6,647 nt of DNA from an uncultured Fretibacterium sp. (GCA_937892105.1 CALAUZ010000017.1:1-6647); one strand, 5' to 3'. Counted from the first letter of the stretch, positions 1-6,400 are shown. Notes: a model not told the origin generated them from the letters alone. Program-made: numbers and translations.

Positions 1-866
1 GAAACCACAAGATGCATATCATGAAAATCTCTTAGCTTCTTCATACACATATCCAGATCACTCTGATTCATAGGATCACAGTTACGGGAATTATCGATGA
101 ACTTTGTAATCTTGTATCCATTTTCAGGATTTAGATAGACATTGTCATCACATACTCCTCTGCCCTCTATAGCTGCATAGACATCTGCTTCCATGAATCT
201 ATCTATAAGCTGCTCTGTTCCCTCTCCAGGGATCCTCATGATATATCTGTCATTATCTACATTAAAGAGAAATGAACGATTAGTCATACCCTTCTTTAGA
301 ACAGTAATATTTTTGATTGCTGAGGGTTTAACACCAAGAGCCTCAGCTGCAACCTTGATAGCTTCATTCTCCAGATTTCTGCTTTCAGAATCAAGCTCCC
401 TCAGCTGCTCATAAGTATTGACCTCTGTAATCTTTGTGTGATCAACCACTCTGGCACTCAGATACATCTTGTCTTTATTTGCATTATTGCTAAATACAGC
501 TTCTTCCCAGAACAAATCACTATTCTCAGCTTTTTCATCTAATTCCAGAAGCTGTCTCTTCAGTTCCTCAGCCTCACCATTACTTACAAAAGCGATACCT
601 ATCATTTTGTTTCCAATCTTATCCAGGTCGTCTCTCTTTTTTTCTTCAACCACCCTTACAAGCTCAGACTTACGATTAACCCTTATCCAGCTTTCTTCGT
701 CCAAAATATCGCTTACCATATACCAGGAATATGCTTCTTCCTTACTGAAGGGACTATTTTCACTCCAGATATCACATGGAACTATATAAGTCTTACTTAT
801 CTCCTCTGCAGCAAGCGCAAGAGAATGTAGATTATTCTTCGTAGCATAGTCGTTGTTATAAATCAT
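1..866 (-). CDS. LicC-like nucleotidyltransferase / choline-kinase (LicA-like) fusion, 5'-truncated and cut by the window edge
   Basis: The minus strand is open from about 908 to the left edge; the first ATG is at 866-864 and gives 288 codons with no stop. Residues 1-150 look like the back half of a LicC-type cytidylyltransferase: MIYNNDYATKNNLHSL resembles the 'Y..TNN..SL' block, followed by PCDIW. From about residue 190 a phosphotransferase (choline/aminoglycoside kinase) N-lobe begins, with a phosphate-binding stretch KKGMTNRSFLF and a YIMRIPGEGTEQLIDR segment. Such fusions are known from gut Firmicutes, where they are thought to supply CDP-choline-like donors for decorating surface glycans. 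The nucleotidyltransferase N-terminus, including the expected AxGxGxR P-loop-like motif, is missing: homology stops at about 866-872, where TnpB sequence on the other strand begins. The ATG is therefore probably internal, with no ribosome binding site. Base composition is more AT-rich than the genes to the right. The family call is from recognition of the translation; the exact substrate is unknown. Confidence 0.7.
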   Translation of the reverse strand, partial: MIYNNDYATKNNLHSLALAAEEISKTYIVPCDIWSENSPFSKEEAYSWYMVSDILDEESWIRVNRKSELVRVVEEKKRDDLDKIGNKMIGIAFVSNGEAEELKRQLLELDEKAENSDLFWEEAVFSNNANKDKMYLSARVVDHTKITEVNTYEQLRELDSESRNLENEAIKVAAEALGVKPSAIKNITVLKKGMTNRSFLFNVDNDRYIMRIPGEGTEQLIDRFMEADVYAAIEGRGVCDDNVYLNPENGYKITKFIDNSRNCDPMNQSDLDMCMKKLRDFHDMHLVV

Positions 867-867
867 T

Positions 868-1143
868 TTGAACCGGCACTTATCGCGTACAATAGCGGAA
901 TGCGAGTTCTATTACTTCCGAGCATTGTTAGAGCGAAAATGCCGTGAATATGGAATAGAACTAAGGATAACGAACAGGTTTTACGCAAGCTCGAAGACGT
1001 GTTCTCGATGCGGGCATGTTAAGAGAGACTTGAAACTATCAGACCGAGTGTATGAGTGTACAGAATGCGGATTAGTTATTGACCGGGATTATAACGCCGC
1101 ATTGAATTTAAAAAGCTGTAAGCAATATAGTACCGCTGGCTAG
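868..1143 (+). pseudogene. tnpB: TnpB (IS200/IS605 family RNA-guided nuclease), C-terminal fragment
   Basis: This 91-residue frame is the C-terminal quarter of TnpB/OrfB, whose full length is about 370-400 residues. It carries the zinc ribbon (CSRC at about residues 45-48 and CTEC at about 64-67) and the RuvC-III motif DRDYNAALNL, which holds the last catalytic Asp. The preceding block NRHLSRTIAECEFYYFRALL with KCREYGIEL and FYASSKTCSRCG is typical of the family. The two earlier RuvC catalytic residues (Asp and Glu) and the N-terminal wedge/REC part are absent, so it cannot be an active nuclease. The frame closes just upstream with TAA at 859-861, and homology begins at about 871. The TTG at 868 has no ribosome binding site and is not a true start. 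The truncation point coincides with the truncation of the minus-strand nucleotidyltransferase gene. Family identity is certain; symbol use is by family. Confidence 0.9.
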
Positions 1144-1262
1144 GCGGGAATTAAAGCCTCTGGACTGTCGGACAAACTCAATTAGGTACGCCGAAAGAGG
1201 ACAGGTTGAACGAGGAATAATCGAAAAAGTGAAAGTAACACAAAATTACACTTTTTACGTAG
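868..1262 (+). mobile_element. Remnant of an IS200/IS605-family element: tnpB 3' end plus right-end tail
   Basis: After the tnpB stop (1141-1143) comes about 120 nt with no supportable gene. The stretch beginning GGCGGGAATTAAAGCCTCTG and continuing through 'GGACTGT' resembles the conserved tail that follows many Firmicutes tnpB genes. In active elements this region, with the 3' end of tnpB, forms the omegaRNA scaffold and ends at the right end of the element. A hairpin AAAAAGTG (1224-1231) / CACTTTTT (1249-1256), with an inner GTAA/TTAC pair, could be the subterminal right-end hairpin. The right boundary near 1262 is inferred because ferredoxin coding sequence starts at once after it. The left end, any tnpA and most of tnpB are missing, so this is a scar. 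No target-site duplication is expected for this family. Confidence 0.6.
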
Positions 1263-1499
1263 CAGAAAGCAATCTCCGACGCTTGCATAAAGTGCGGTAC
1301 GTGCGTGAGACATTGCCCTGTTGACGCGATTGACATTGAGGCGAAAAAGTTTGACCTCGACAAGTGTATAGGCTGCTGGGGGTGCATAAACCGCTGTCCG
1401 AAACACGCGATAACATCAACCAGTAAACAGGTAGCAGACATAATGGCAGCAGTCGGAAAGTTTGCAGAGAAAAGATTAGAGCCTGAAATATTAATGTAG
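1263..1499 (+). pseudogene. 2x[4Fe-4S] ferredoxin domain, C-terminal piece of an EFR1-like flavodoxin/ferredoxin protein
   Basis: The frame is open from just after a TAG at 1260-1262 to the TAG at 1497-1499 (78 residues) and has no plausible start codon. The GTG at 1305 would cut through the first cluster motif. Two complete CxxCxxCxxxCP motifs are visible, CIKCGTCVRHCP and CIGCWGCINRCP, spaced as in bacterial dicluster ferredoxins. The tail ADIMAAVGKFAEKRLEPEIL resembles the C-terminus of EFR1-type proteins, which join an N-terminal flavodoxin domain to a ferredoxin domain and probably serve in electron transfer. The flavodoxin part, normally about 170 residues upstream, is absent; IS605-type sequence sits directly in its place. 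I read this as a gene interrupted or deleted by the element. It converges on grdB, sharing the terminator at 1508-1545. It is unlikely to be expressed as a functional protein. Confidence 0.75.
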
Positions 1500-1507
1500 C
1501 ATGACAC

Positions 1508-1545
1508 AAAAAAGCCGGAGGGTTAAAGCAATACCCCCCGGTTTT
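1508..1545 (-). terminator. Intrinsic terminator of the grd operon, probably bidirectional
   Basis: The arms CCGGAGGG (1515-1522) and CCCCCCGG (1534-1541) form an 8-bp GC-rich stem with one mismatch and an 11-nt loop. On the minus strand it is followed by six T (1513-1508), 15 nt past the grdB stop, a strong Rho-independent terminator. On the plus strand the same hairpin is followed by TTTTATT, so it may also end transcripts from the ferredoxin remnant side. Confidence 0.88.
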
Positions 1546-1556
1546 ATTATGCCTTC

Positions 1557-2861
1557 TTACTCCGTGAACACTGTCTGTTCTGTTATCTCCGTCTGAAGTG
1601 CTTTCAGTCCCCTCTCAACCAGAGACCTGCGCAACGCCTTCTCCTCCTCTGGTGTCCTTGTAGGATCTCCGAAGGGGTGAGGGATTGCGATTGTTGGGAC
1701 TATCCTGTTTGCACCGACAGTCTGTGAAATCGGGACTATTGTGCACATGTGAACTACCGGCAGTTTGCGCTCTATCTCCTTTACCATCGTTGCCCCGCAA
1801 CGTGTGCAGGTTCCTCAGGTTGACGTGAGAATGACCGCAGTAACTCCGTCAGCAACAAGACGGTTTGCTATCTCTGCGCCAAATCTCTTAGCGTTTGCAA
1901 CTGATGTTCCGTTCCCGACTGTGGCGTAGAAATTGTTGTGAAGTTTCCCGATTACACCCTCGCGTTCAAGGTCTCTCAGTACGTCAACAGGAAGCACCCT
2001 GTCCGCGTCCTGGTCAGCGTATGTAGCGTCGTATCCTCCGTGAGCCGTGCAATGTGTTGCACTCGTCAGGTCATTAACGCCTGTGATGTTGTATTCGCCG
2101 AACTTGCTCGCACTTGATGCCTCGATGTGATCCGGATTACCTTTGGGGCATATTCCGCCGGAAGTTACGAGGGCGATAACAGCGTTCTTCATGTCCTTCA
2201 CTGCGGGCTGAGGGTCTACGCGGTCGAAGACGGGCATTGGGTACTCCGTCGCAAAATCTTCACCCTTCATCTTCGCAACGAACATGTCAACACACCTTAC
2301 AGCCGCCAGCTTGTCATAGAACATGTTTCTGCGTATTCCGCGCTCAATGTACCCTTCCTCTGACGGTCTGCCTACACTCTCACCCTTTAGGAGCTTCAGT
2401 GAAAGTTTCGCCATCGCAGGTACAGCCTTCCTCATTCCTGCCGCACTGTCAGGGGTCTCGATGATCCATGCGGATTTCCTGTACATCTCAACGCCTGGAT
2501 TTTCGGGGTACATTCCTGATATTACTGGTATTCCGAACTCCTTTGACACCGCCGAACATACTGCACCGCACGCAGTACCGTAACGTCCAGCATTGAACGC
2601 AGGCCCCGCGATGAAAGCGTCCGGCTTGTATTCCCGTATCATTCCGAGAATAGTTGCTGTAGCTTCGTCCATGTTGCTGGCAAAATACGAGTCCCCGCAT
2701 ATTACCGTTGCTACTATCTCTGCTTCACCCTTGAAAACCGCCTTGAGTGCCATTCCAGGCCCGACAACTCCGGCGCGGATTTCGGGCTTGTAGTCTGCCT
2801 TTTCTTCTCCGCCTATTCCAGCGTAGAACTGGTTGATGTAATGCACTATCCTGTATGCCAT
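1557..2861 (-). CDS. grdB: Glycine reductase complex component B, selenoprotein gamma subunit (GrdB)
   Basis: GrdB is the 47-kDa-class subunit of the substrate-binding component B. With the pyruvoyl subunit from GrdE it activates glycine and passes a carboxymethyl-selenoether to selenoprotein GrdA, leading to acetyl phosphate. The coding region reads through an in-frame UGA (1817-1815) as selenocysteine 349. The residues around it, LTSTUGTCTRCGATMVKEIE, are the family's U-x2-C-x2-C signature (U349, C352, C355). The C-terminal PVVHMCTIVPISQTVGANRI block is also diagnostic. Total length is 434 residues, matching the usual ~436. I chose ATG 2861-2859 (MAYRIVHYINQFYAGIGGEE) because AGGAGG (2876-2871) lies 9 nt upstream and family proteins start this way; an upstream start at 2924 would overlap grdE by 50 nt. 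It begins 13 nt after grdE. A standard gene caller would split it at the UGA. Sarcosine (GrdF) and betaine (GrdH) paralogues exist; the glycine riboswitch upstream favours glycine as substrate. Confidence 0.96.
1788..1814 (-). promoter_or_regulatory. Bacterial SECIS-like hairpin in grdB mRNA
   Basis: Starting 12 nt after the UGA, CGTTGC (1802-1797) pairs perfectly with GCAACG (1793-1788) across a GGG loop (1796-1794). The loop lies about 18-20 nt from the UGA and offers exposed G residues, in the range used by SelB in bacterial SECIS elements. It lies wholly inside the TRCGATM coding segment. The pairing is seen directly; SelB binding is inferred. Confidence 0.8.
1815..1817 (-). other. Selenocysteine codon UGA of grdB (Sec349)
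   Basis: The TGA on the minus strand lies between LTST and GTCTRCG. Both sides are in the same frame and both match GrdB, so this codon is decoded as Sec rather than stop. It implies that the organism has SelA/SelB/SelC/SelD, which are not in this window. Confidence 0.96.
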
Positions 2862-2870
2862 TTCTCCCGC

Positions 2871-2876
2871 CCTCCT
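2871..2876 (-). promoter_or_regulatory. Ribosome binding site of grdB, overlapping the grdE stop codon
   Basis: The AGGAGG on the minus strand overlaps the TAG stop of grdE (2877-2875) and sits 9 nt before ATG 2861. It fixes the grdB start and suggests translational coupling of the two component B subunits. Confidence 0.85.
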
Positions 2877-4170
2877 AAAGCGTATATGCTCCGAGCTTAG
2901 TATATCCAAGCTCACTCGTTGCACCCGTTATTGCCTGAAGCTCTACGGTAATGCTTCCGTCTTCAGCAAGTGAACCCTGCCAGCCCCCTGCAATTACGTT
3001 TGCTTCCTCAGCGTAACCGATAACCTTGTCCATTACGGGAAGGTATATGACTTCGTTGGCGTTGCCGGCCGTAACACATGCGTTACCTTCAGGGCAGGAA
3101 TCCGCGAGGGACTGCGATGCTCCGTCCTGTCCGGCGTATTCGTCAGTGAGAAGTGCTGTCTTTATACCCAGAGCCTCAGCTTTGCGGCAGTTCATGATGA
3201 GGTCAGCGTCAGGGTTGCCGAAACCTTCTTCAGTGATTACAACACCGTCAAGCCCTAACATTCCGGCTAATTTCGTGGCATATGACGAACTTCTTTTCTT
3301 GTCGGCGAGGGTAACATTCTCGTTTGTTACGATTACGGCTGCAAAATTAAAGTCCTTTCCGTGCCTCTTGAGCATGTCAGCAATAACAGGGTTATTCAGG
3401 TGTGAATACGTGCTGTTCTTGTCGCACGCTGATACGCAGTTTCCGGAAACGATAGCTCCGTCCATAACTTCGAGCGGTGATATTATCGTGGGAAGTATGC
3501 GCTTGACATCAACACCGTAAAGATACGTGTCATGAAGAAGCCCCTGTGTCTGCAGCATGTAGATATAGCCTACTTTTGGCAGCTCTGGATATGCGTTCAT
3601 GGCCTCGCGGATTGTGCAGTATTCATACGCTTCCACACTGTCAGCAACAGCACCGGCGCATGACTTTGCGAGGTATGCCGCAGCTTTCAGCCCAGCCATT
3701 CTGCAAGCCTTCTCGTAATCGTGCTTGTCCATGTTGGGATCTGAAGGTTCGAGAACGAGCACAACATTGCACGTCTTTGAGTACGGCGTGTAATCCGAAC
3801 CAGGCCCCGTCATGTCGATAATTCCTTCCTGGAAGCGGACGAGTTTTCCAGCAGTGAGTACGGCGCACCCTGAAAGTACGAGGGTCTGTCCTTCCCCTAC
3901 GGTCTCAACATCGCTCAACATTCCTGGAAATACCTGGCCTTTTCCGGAAATCTTCCATCGCGGCTCGATTACGTCTTTAACCGGCATAACACGCACTTTT
4001 TCGCCGGGCATAGCAATATCAACGCTGATATTCTTTCCCAGCAAAGTATCCTCCGAGATTAACGCGAGAAGCTCTGCTTTGTTGATGGTGAGAGTTCCGC
4101 CCGAAAATCCCGTACTGTCTCCAAACTTCAGGCTCTTAACATTAAGCCTGTGCAGTTCCAGCTTTGACAA
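2875..4170 (-). CDS. grdE: Glycine reductase complex component B, pro-protein for alpha and beta subunits (GrdE)
   Basis: This 431-residue protein has the usual GrdE length (about 428). In characterised glycine reductases the pro-protein self-cleaves before an internal Cys. The Cys becomes an N-terminal pyruvoyl (carbonyl) group that forms a Schiff base with glycine. The expected site is visible as SGN-CVSACDKNSTY: cleavage between Asn244 and Cys245 gives about 244- and 187-residue subunits, close to the known ~25 and ~22 kDa pair. Other conserved stretches are the N-terminal MSKLELHRLNVKSLKFGD and the EPSDPNMDKHDYEKACR block (141-157). The start is TTG 4170-4168, immediately after the grdX stop, with AAGGAGG 8 nt upstream; no in-frame ATG gives the conserved N-terminus. 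It is cytoplasmic and co-transcribed with grdX and grdB. GrdG (sarcosine) and GrdI (betaine) are paralogues; GrdE is preferred because of the glycine riboswitch. Confidence 0.95.
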   Translation of the reverse strand: MSKLELHRLNVKSLKFGDSTGFSGGTLTINKAELLALISEDTLLGKNISVDIAMPGEKVRVMPVKDVIEPRWKISGKGQVFPGMLSDVETVGEGQTLVLSGCAVLTAGKLVRFQEGIIDMTGPGSDYTPYSKTCNVVLVLEPSDPNMDKHDYEKACRMAGLKAAAYLAKSCAGAVADSVEAYEYCTIREAMNAYPELPKVGYIYMLQTQGLLHDTYLYGVDVKRILPTIISPLEVMDGAIVSGNCVSACDKNSTYSHLNNPVIADMLKRHGKDFNFAAVIVTNENVTLADKKRSSSYATKLAGMLGLDGVVITEEGFGNPDADLIMNCRKAEALGIKTALLTDEYAGQDGASQSLADSCPEGNACVTAGNANEVIYLPVMDKVIGYAEEANVIAGGWQGSLAEDGSITVELQAITGATSELGYTKLGAYTL

Positions 4171-4590
4171 CTAACATTCCTCCTTCTGTAATAACGACGG
4201 GGCATTACAAAGCTCATCATTCAAGATTAACCCGTACTGCCCTAAACTTTCCCTCATAAGTTCCGCGTCAATGTAAGCATAATCAGCACTTGAGGCATTA
4301 TCCAGTTCATCTGGAAGGATCAGGCTGCTTGACTGATACACACTTACTGCCGACTCGATGACCGAGAGGGACACCAAATCTGCTGGCCCGTGAAGCTCAT
4401 CAACTATTACAGACCTGAAAGGCTGATGATTGGGCCTGAGATTTCCGCAAAGAGGGTGGGTTAAGATTATGCTGCCTGAGTGTACGAGACTGCGGACGCG
4501 AATAAGAACATCAAGAGATGAACCTTCTACATACTCTCCTGATTTTACGCTGTGATACAAGCCCGCATTATTAGTGATAAGTCTGAACAT
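4171..4590 (-). CDS. grdX: GrdX family protein
   Basis: This 139-residue protein has no membrane segment or signal peptide. It matches the GrdX pattern: N-terminal LITNNAGLY, then VEGSSLDVLIRVRSLVHSGSIILTHPLCGNLRPNHQPFRSV. The conserved middle THPLCG...PN..P is the clearest hallmark. GrdX is a small protein of unknown biochemical role encoded at the head of glycine reductase operons in Clostridia and relatives; its placement suggests a part in expression or maturation of the complex, but that is unproven. ATG 4590-4588 is preceded by AGGAGG (4605-4600) at 9-nt spacing. The TAG stop is immediately adjacent to the TTG of grdE with no intergenic base, and the last codons contain the grdE ribosome binding site. 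It is the first gene behind the glycine riboswitch. Confidence 0.88.
   Translation of the reverse strand: MFRLITNNAGLYHSVKSGEYVEGSSLDVLIRVRSLVHSGSIILTHPLCGNLRPNHQPFRSVIVDELHGPADLVSLSVIESAVSVYQSSSLILPDELDNASSADYAYIDAELMRESLGQYGLILNDELCNAPSLLQKEEC
4179..4185 (-). promoter_or_regulatory. Ribosome binding site of grdE inside the last codons of grdX
   Basis: The AAGGAGG on the minus strand encodes the Lys-Glu-Glu near the end of GrdX and lies 8 nt before the TTG start of grdE. It is the main evidence for that unusual start and points to tight translational coupling. Confidence 0.85.
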
Positions 4591-4639
4591 TCTTTAACCC
4601 CTCCTGGAACTTTCTGCATCTGTTGCCATGTGGCAGTCG

Positions 4640-4740
4640 GCTTCAGAAGTCCTGTCCGCAAAGAGTTCTTCTGCCTGAGAGTTTCGCGAATGCTTGCCCC
4701 TTCGGCGGCCATGCAATGAATAATGGCTCTCTCCTCTATG
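4640..4740 (-). promoter_or_regulatory. Glycine riboswitch (single aptamer) in the grdX-grdE-grdB leader
   Basis: Reading the minus strand, the aptamer landmarks occur in order: GGAGAGA (4734-4728), GCCGCCGAAGGGGCAAG in the central ligand-binding part, AAACTCTCAGGCAG pairing back with GGAGAG, and the terminal GGACAG (4657-4652). These are the consensus blocks of the gcvT-type glycine riboswitch. A 3' stem CAGAAG (4673-4668) / CTTCTG (4649-4644) is also visible. Only one complete aptamer is present; the short TGCC/GGCA hairpin at 4624-4635 may be a 'ghost' partner. No U-tract terminator lies between aptamer and grdX, so control of ribosome access is more likely than termination. In this class glycine usually switches genes on, fitting a catabolic glycine reductase. 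The apparent reading frame across the region is spurious. Confidence 0.93.
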
Positions 4741-4777
4741 CTTCGTTCAGGGTCGTATTTATGCTTATAACGCAAAA

Positions 4778-4806
4778 ATTATAACCTGAAGGATAGTGAT
4801 TTTCTA
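4778..4806 (-). promoter_or_regulatory. Promoter of the grd operon
   Basis: The minus strand has a perfect TATAAT (4783-4778) with TAGAAA (4806-4801, 4 of 6 matching TTGACA) at 17-bp spacing. The predicted start near 4770 lies about 30 nt before the riboswitch, as expected for its leader. A 13-nt palindrome, TTTCTCATAGAAA (4813-4801), covers the -35 box and could be an operator. Confidence 0.6.
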
Positions 4807-4885
4807 TGAGAAATATACTGCTTATTGTTATGATATTGCTCATGAAATTTATGATGTCATAGGCAATAGCAACAGGCAGAAATTA

Positions 4886-4913
4886 CAGGGGGAAGATGCC
4901 GCATTACCCCCTG
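4886..4913 (-). terminator. Probable terminator of the AGCS symporter gene
   Basis: CAGGGGG (4886-4892) and CCCCCTG (4907-4913) form a 7-bp GC-rich stem enclosing a second small ATGC/GCAT pairing. It begins 17 nt after the symporter stop on the minus strand and is followed by TAATTTCT, a weak T-tract, so termination may be partial. It separates the symporter transcript from the grd promoter. Confidence 0.65.
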
Positions 4914-4930
4914 CATAACTCACATTCTCA

Positions 4931-6343
4931 CTAACCCTTCAGAAATCCCTCCTGGTCATAAGGCTTACCCTCGTTGTATTCCCTGAGAAGCCTTGCAACC
5001 TTCCCGCTCAGTAATAATATGGCGATTAAGTTCGGGATTACCATTATTCCGTTGAAGAAGTCCGAAAGCTCCCAGACTAAATCAATCTTCAGAACGCTCC
5101 CAGTGAATATGAACGCCATAACGAGAACCTGATACGGCAGCAATGCTTTTGCTCCGAAGAGATAACGTATGTTCGTCTCGCCGAAGTAGTACCAGCCTAT
5201 AACCGTTGAGAACGCAAAGAACAGAAGGCACACTGCGATGAACGGATAGCCCCATGAACCCAAGAAGTGTTCGGCAAAGGCAGCCTGAACGAGTGATATT
5301 CCCCTGAGATTTGCGCCGCCTTCAGCAAAGTTATTGTCCAGTACTCCGGAACTCATTACCGTAAACACCGTTATGTTCAGCACCACGAAAGTATCAATGA
5401 ACACCGCGATTATTCCCAGAACTCCCTGCTCTACGGGGTGTGAAACCTGAGCCACTGCATGAGCGTGAGGGGTTGATCCCATTCCAGCCTCGTTCGAGAA
5501 CAGACCGCGTGCTATGCCGTAACGTGCCGCCTGTGCAACCGCAACTCCTGCCATTCCTCCCCACACTGCTTTGGGCGCAAAAGCACATGAGAATATTTCC
5601 CCGAAGACTGCCGGGAGATGGGAGATGTTCATTGCGATTAACGCCAGACCCACAACGATATAGAGAATGGCCATGATTGGGACGAGTTTTTCTGTTACGG
5701 AGGCTATGCGCTTCACACCGCCGATGAAGATTAACCCGGCAACGACTGCCAGAACTGCTCCAACAATTTTAACGTCCCAGCCGAACGCACCATTGAAGGC
5801 ATCACTGATTGAGTTTGCCTGAACCATGTTGCCCATAAAGCCAAGTGCTAATATTATGGATACGGCGAAGAAACCTGCGAGGAATTTCGATACAAGGTTA
5901 TTGCCCAACCCTCTCGAAATGTAATACGCAGGCCCGCCTACAACATGGCCTGTCTCGTCGCGTTCCTTGTACAACTGGGCGAGGCAGGCTTCTGCAAAGT
6001 TAGTAGCCATTCCGAAGAAGGCAGCTACCCACATCCAGAATATTGCTCCCGGTCCTCCTGAGACCAACGCTGTCATAGCACCTGCAAGGTTGCCCGTCCC
6101 TACCTGTGCTGCGATTGCTGTTGCGAGTGCCTGGAAAGAGCTCATTCCATGCGCTCCTGCTGCTTCCCCAAAGAGCGAGAAGTTGCCGAACAATTTGCGG
6201 CAGGCAGTCCCGAACTTTGAAATCTGGACGAAACCCAGCCGCAGCGTGAAGTACAGTCCTGTACCGCACAGAAGCGGAATTAGGAAGCTGGTACCCCAAA
6301 GGAAGCCGTTAGCGTCTGATACGAGTTTTAACAGCTTATCCAT
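4931..6343 (-). CDS. Alanine/glycine:cation symporter (AGCS) family transporter
   Basis: This is a 470-residue integral membrane protein of the usual AGCS length, with about 11 hydrophobic segments spread over residues 15-450. It couples uptake of a small neutral amino acid (alanine, glycine or a relative) to Na+. Family motifs are plain: ATAIAAQVGTGNLAG (74-88), GGPGAIFWMWVAAFFGMATNFAE (96-118), GGPAYYISRGLG (136-147), ARGLFSNEAGMGS (278-290) and FAFSTVIGWYYFGE (376-389), the last two being signature blocks lining the substrate and sodium sites. ATG 6343-6341 follows AGGAGG (6360-6355) at an 11-nt spacing. It lies upstream of the riboswitch-controlled glycine reductase operon in the same direction, but has its own promoter and terminators, so supply of glycine is an inference from adjacency. 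Its leader contains an intrinsic terminator, suggesting attenuation. Substrate cannot be decided between glycine, alanine and D-alanine from the sequence. Confidence 0.95.
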   Translation of the reverse strand: MDKLLKLVSDANGFLWGTSFLIPLLCGTGLYFTLRLGFVQISKFGTACRKLFGNFSLFGEAAGAHGMSSFQALATAIAAQVGTGNLAGAMTALVSGGPGAIFWMWVAAFFGMATNFAEACLAQLYKERDETGHVVGGPAYYISRGLGNNLVSKFLAGFFAVSIILALGFMGNMVQANSISDAFNGAFGWDVKIVGAVLAVVAGLIFIGGVKRIASVTEKLVPIMAILYIVVGLALIAMNISHLPAVFGEIFSCAFAPKAVWGGMAGVAVAQAARYGIARGLFSNEAGMGSTPHAHAVAQVSHPVEQGVLGIIAVFIDTFVVLNITVFTVMSSGVLDNNFAEGGANLRGISLVQAAFAEHFLGSWGYPFIAVCLLFFAFSTVIGWYYFGETNIRYLFGAKALLPYQVLVMAFIFTGSVLKIDLVWELSDFFNGIMVIPNLIAILLLSGKVARLLREYNEGKPYDQEGFLKG

Positions 6344-6400
6344 AATGATAAAAACCTCCTGTGAAAAGATTTGATATGTTGTAAAAATTATGACAATAAC

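Noticed and set aside
193..789. Plus-strand open frames (193-414, 469-789)
   Set aside because: They lie antisense to the continuous minus-strand nucleotidyltransferase/kinase frame, which has clear homology; they are low-complexity Ser/Leu-rich shadows.
1178..1509. Minus-strand open frames opposite the ferredoxin remnant
   Set aside because: The plus strand carries two perfect 4Fe-4S motifs; the minus-strand frames have no recognisable content.
2862..2924. Upstream start for grdB giving 21 extra residues
   Set aside because: It would overlap the end of grdE. The AGGAGG and the family N-terminus (MAYRIVHYINQFYAG) support the ATG at 2861.
4545..4775. Minus-strand 76-residue open frame before grdX
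   Set aside because: It runs through the glycine riboswitch and into grdX in another frame; it has no ribosome binding site and no family resemblance.
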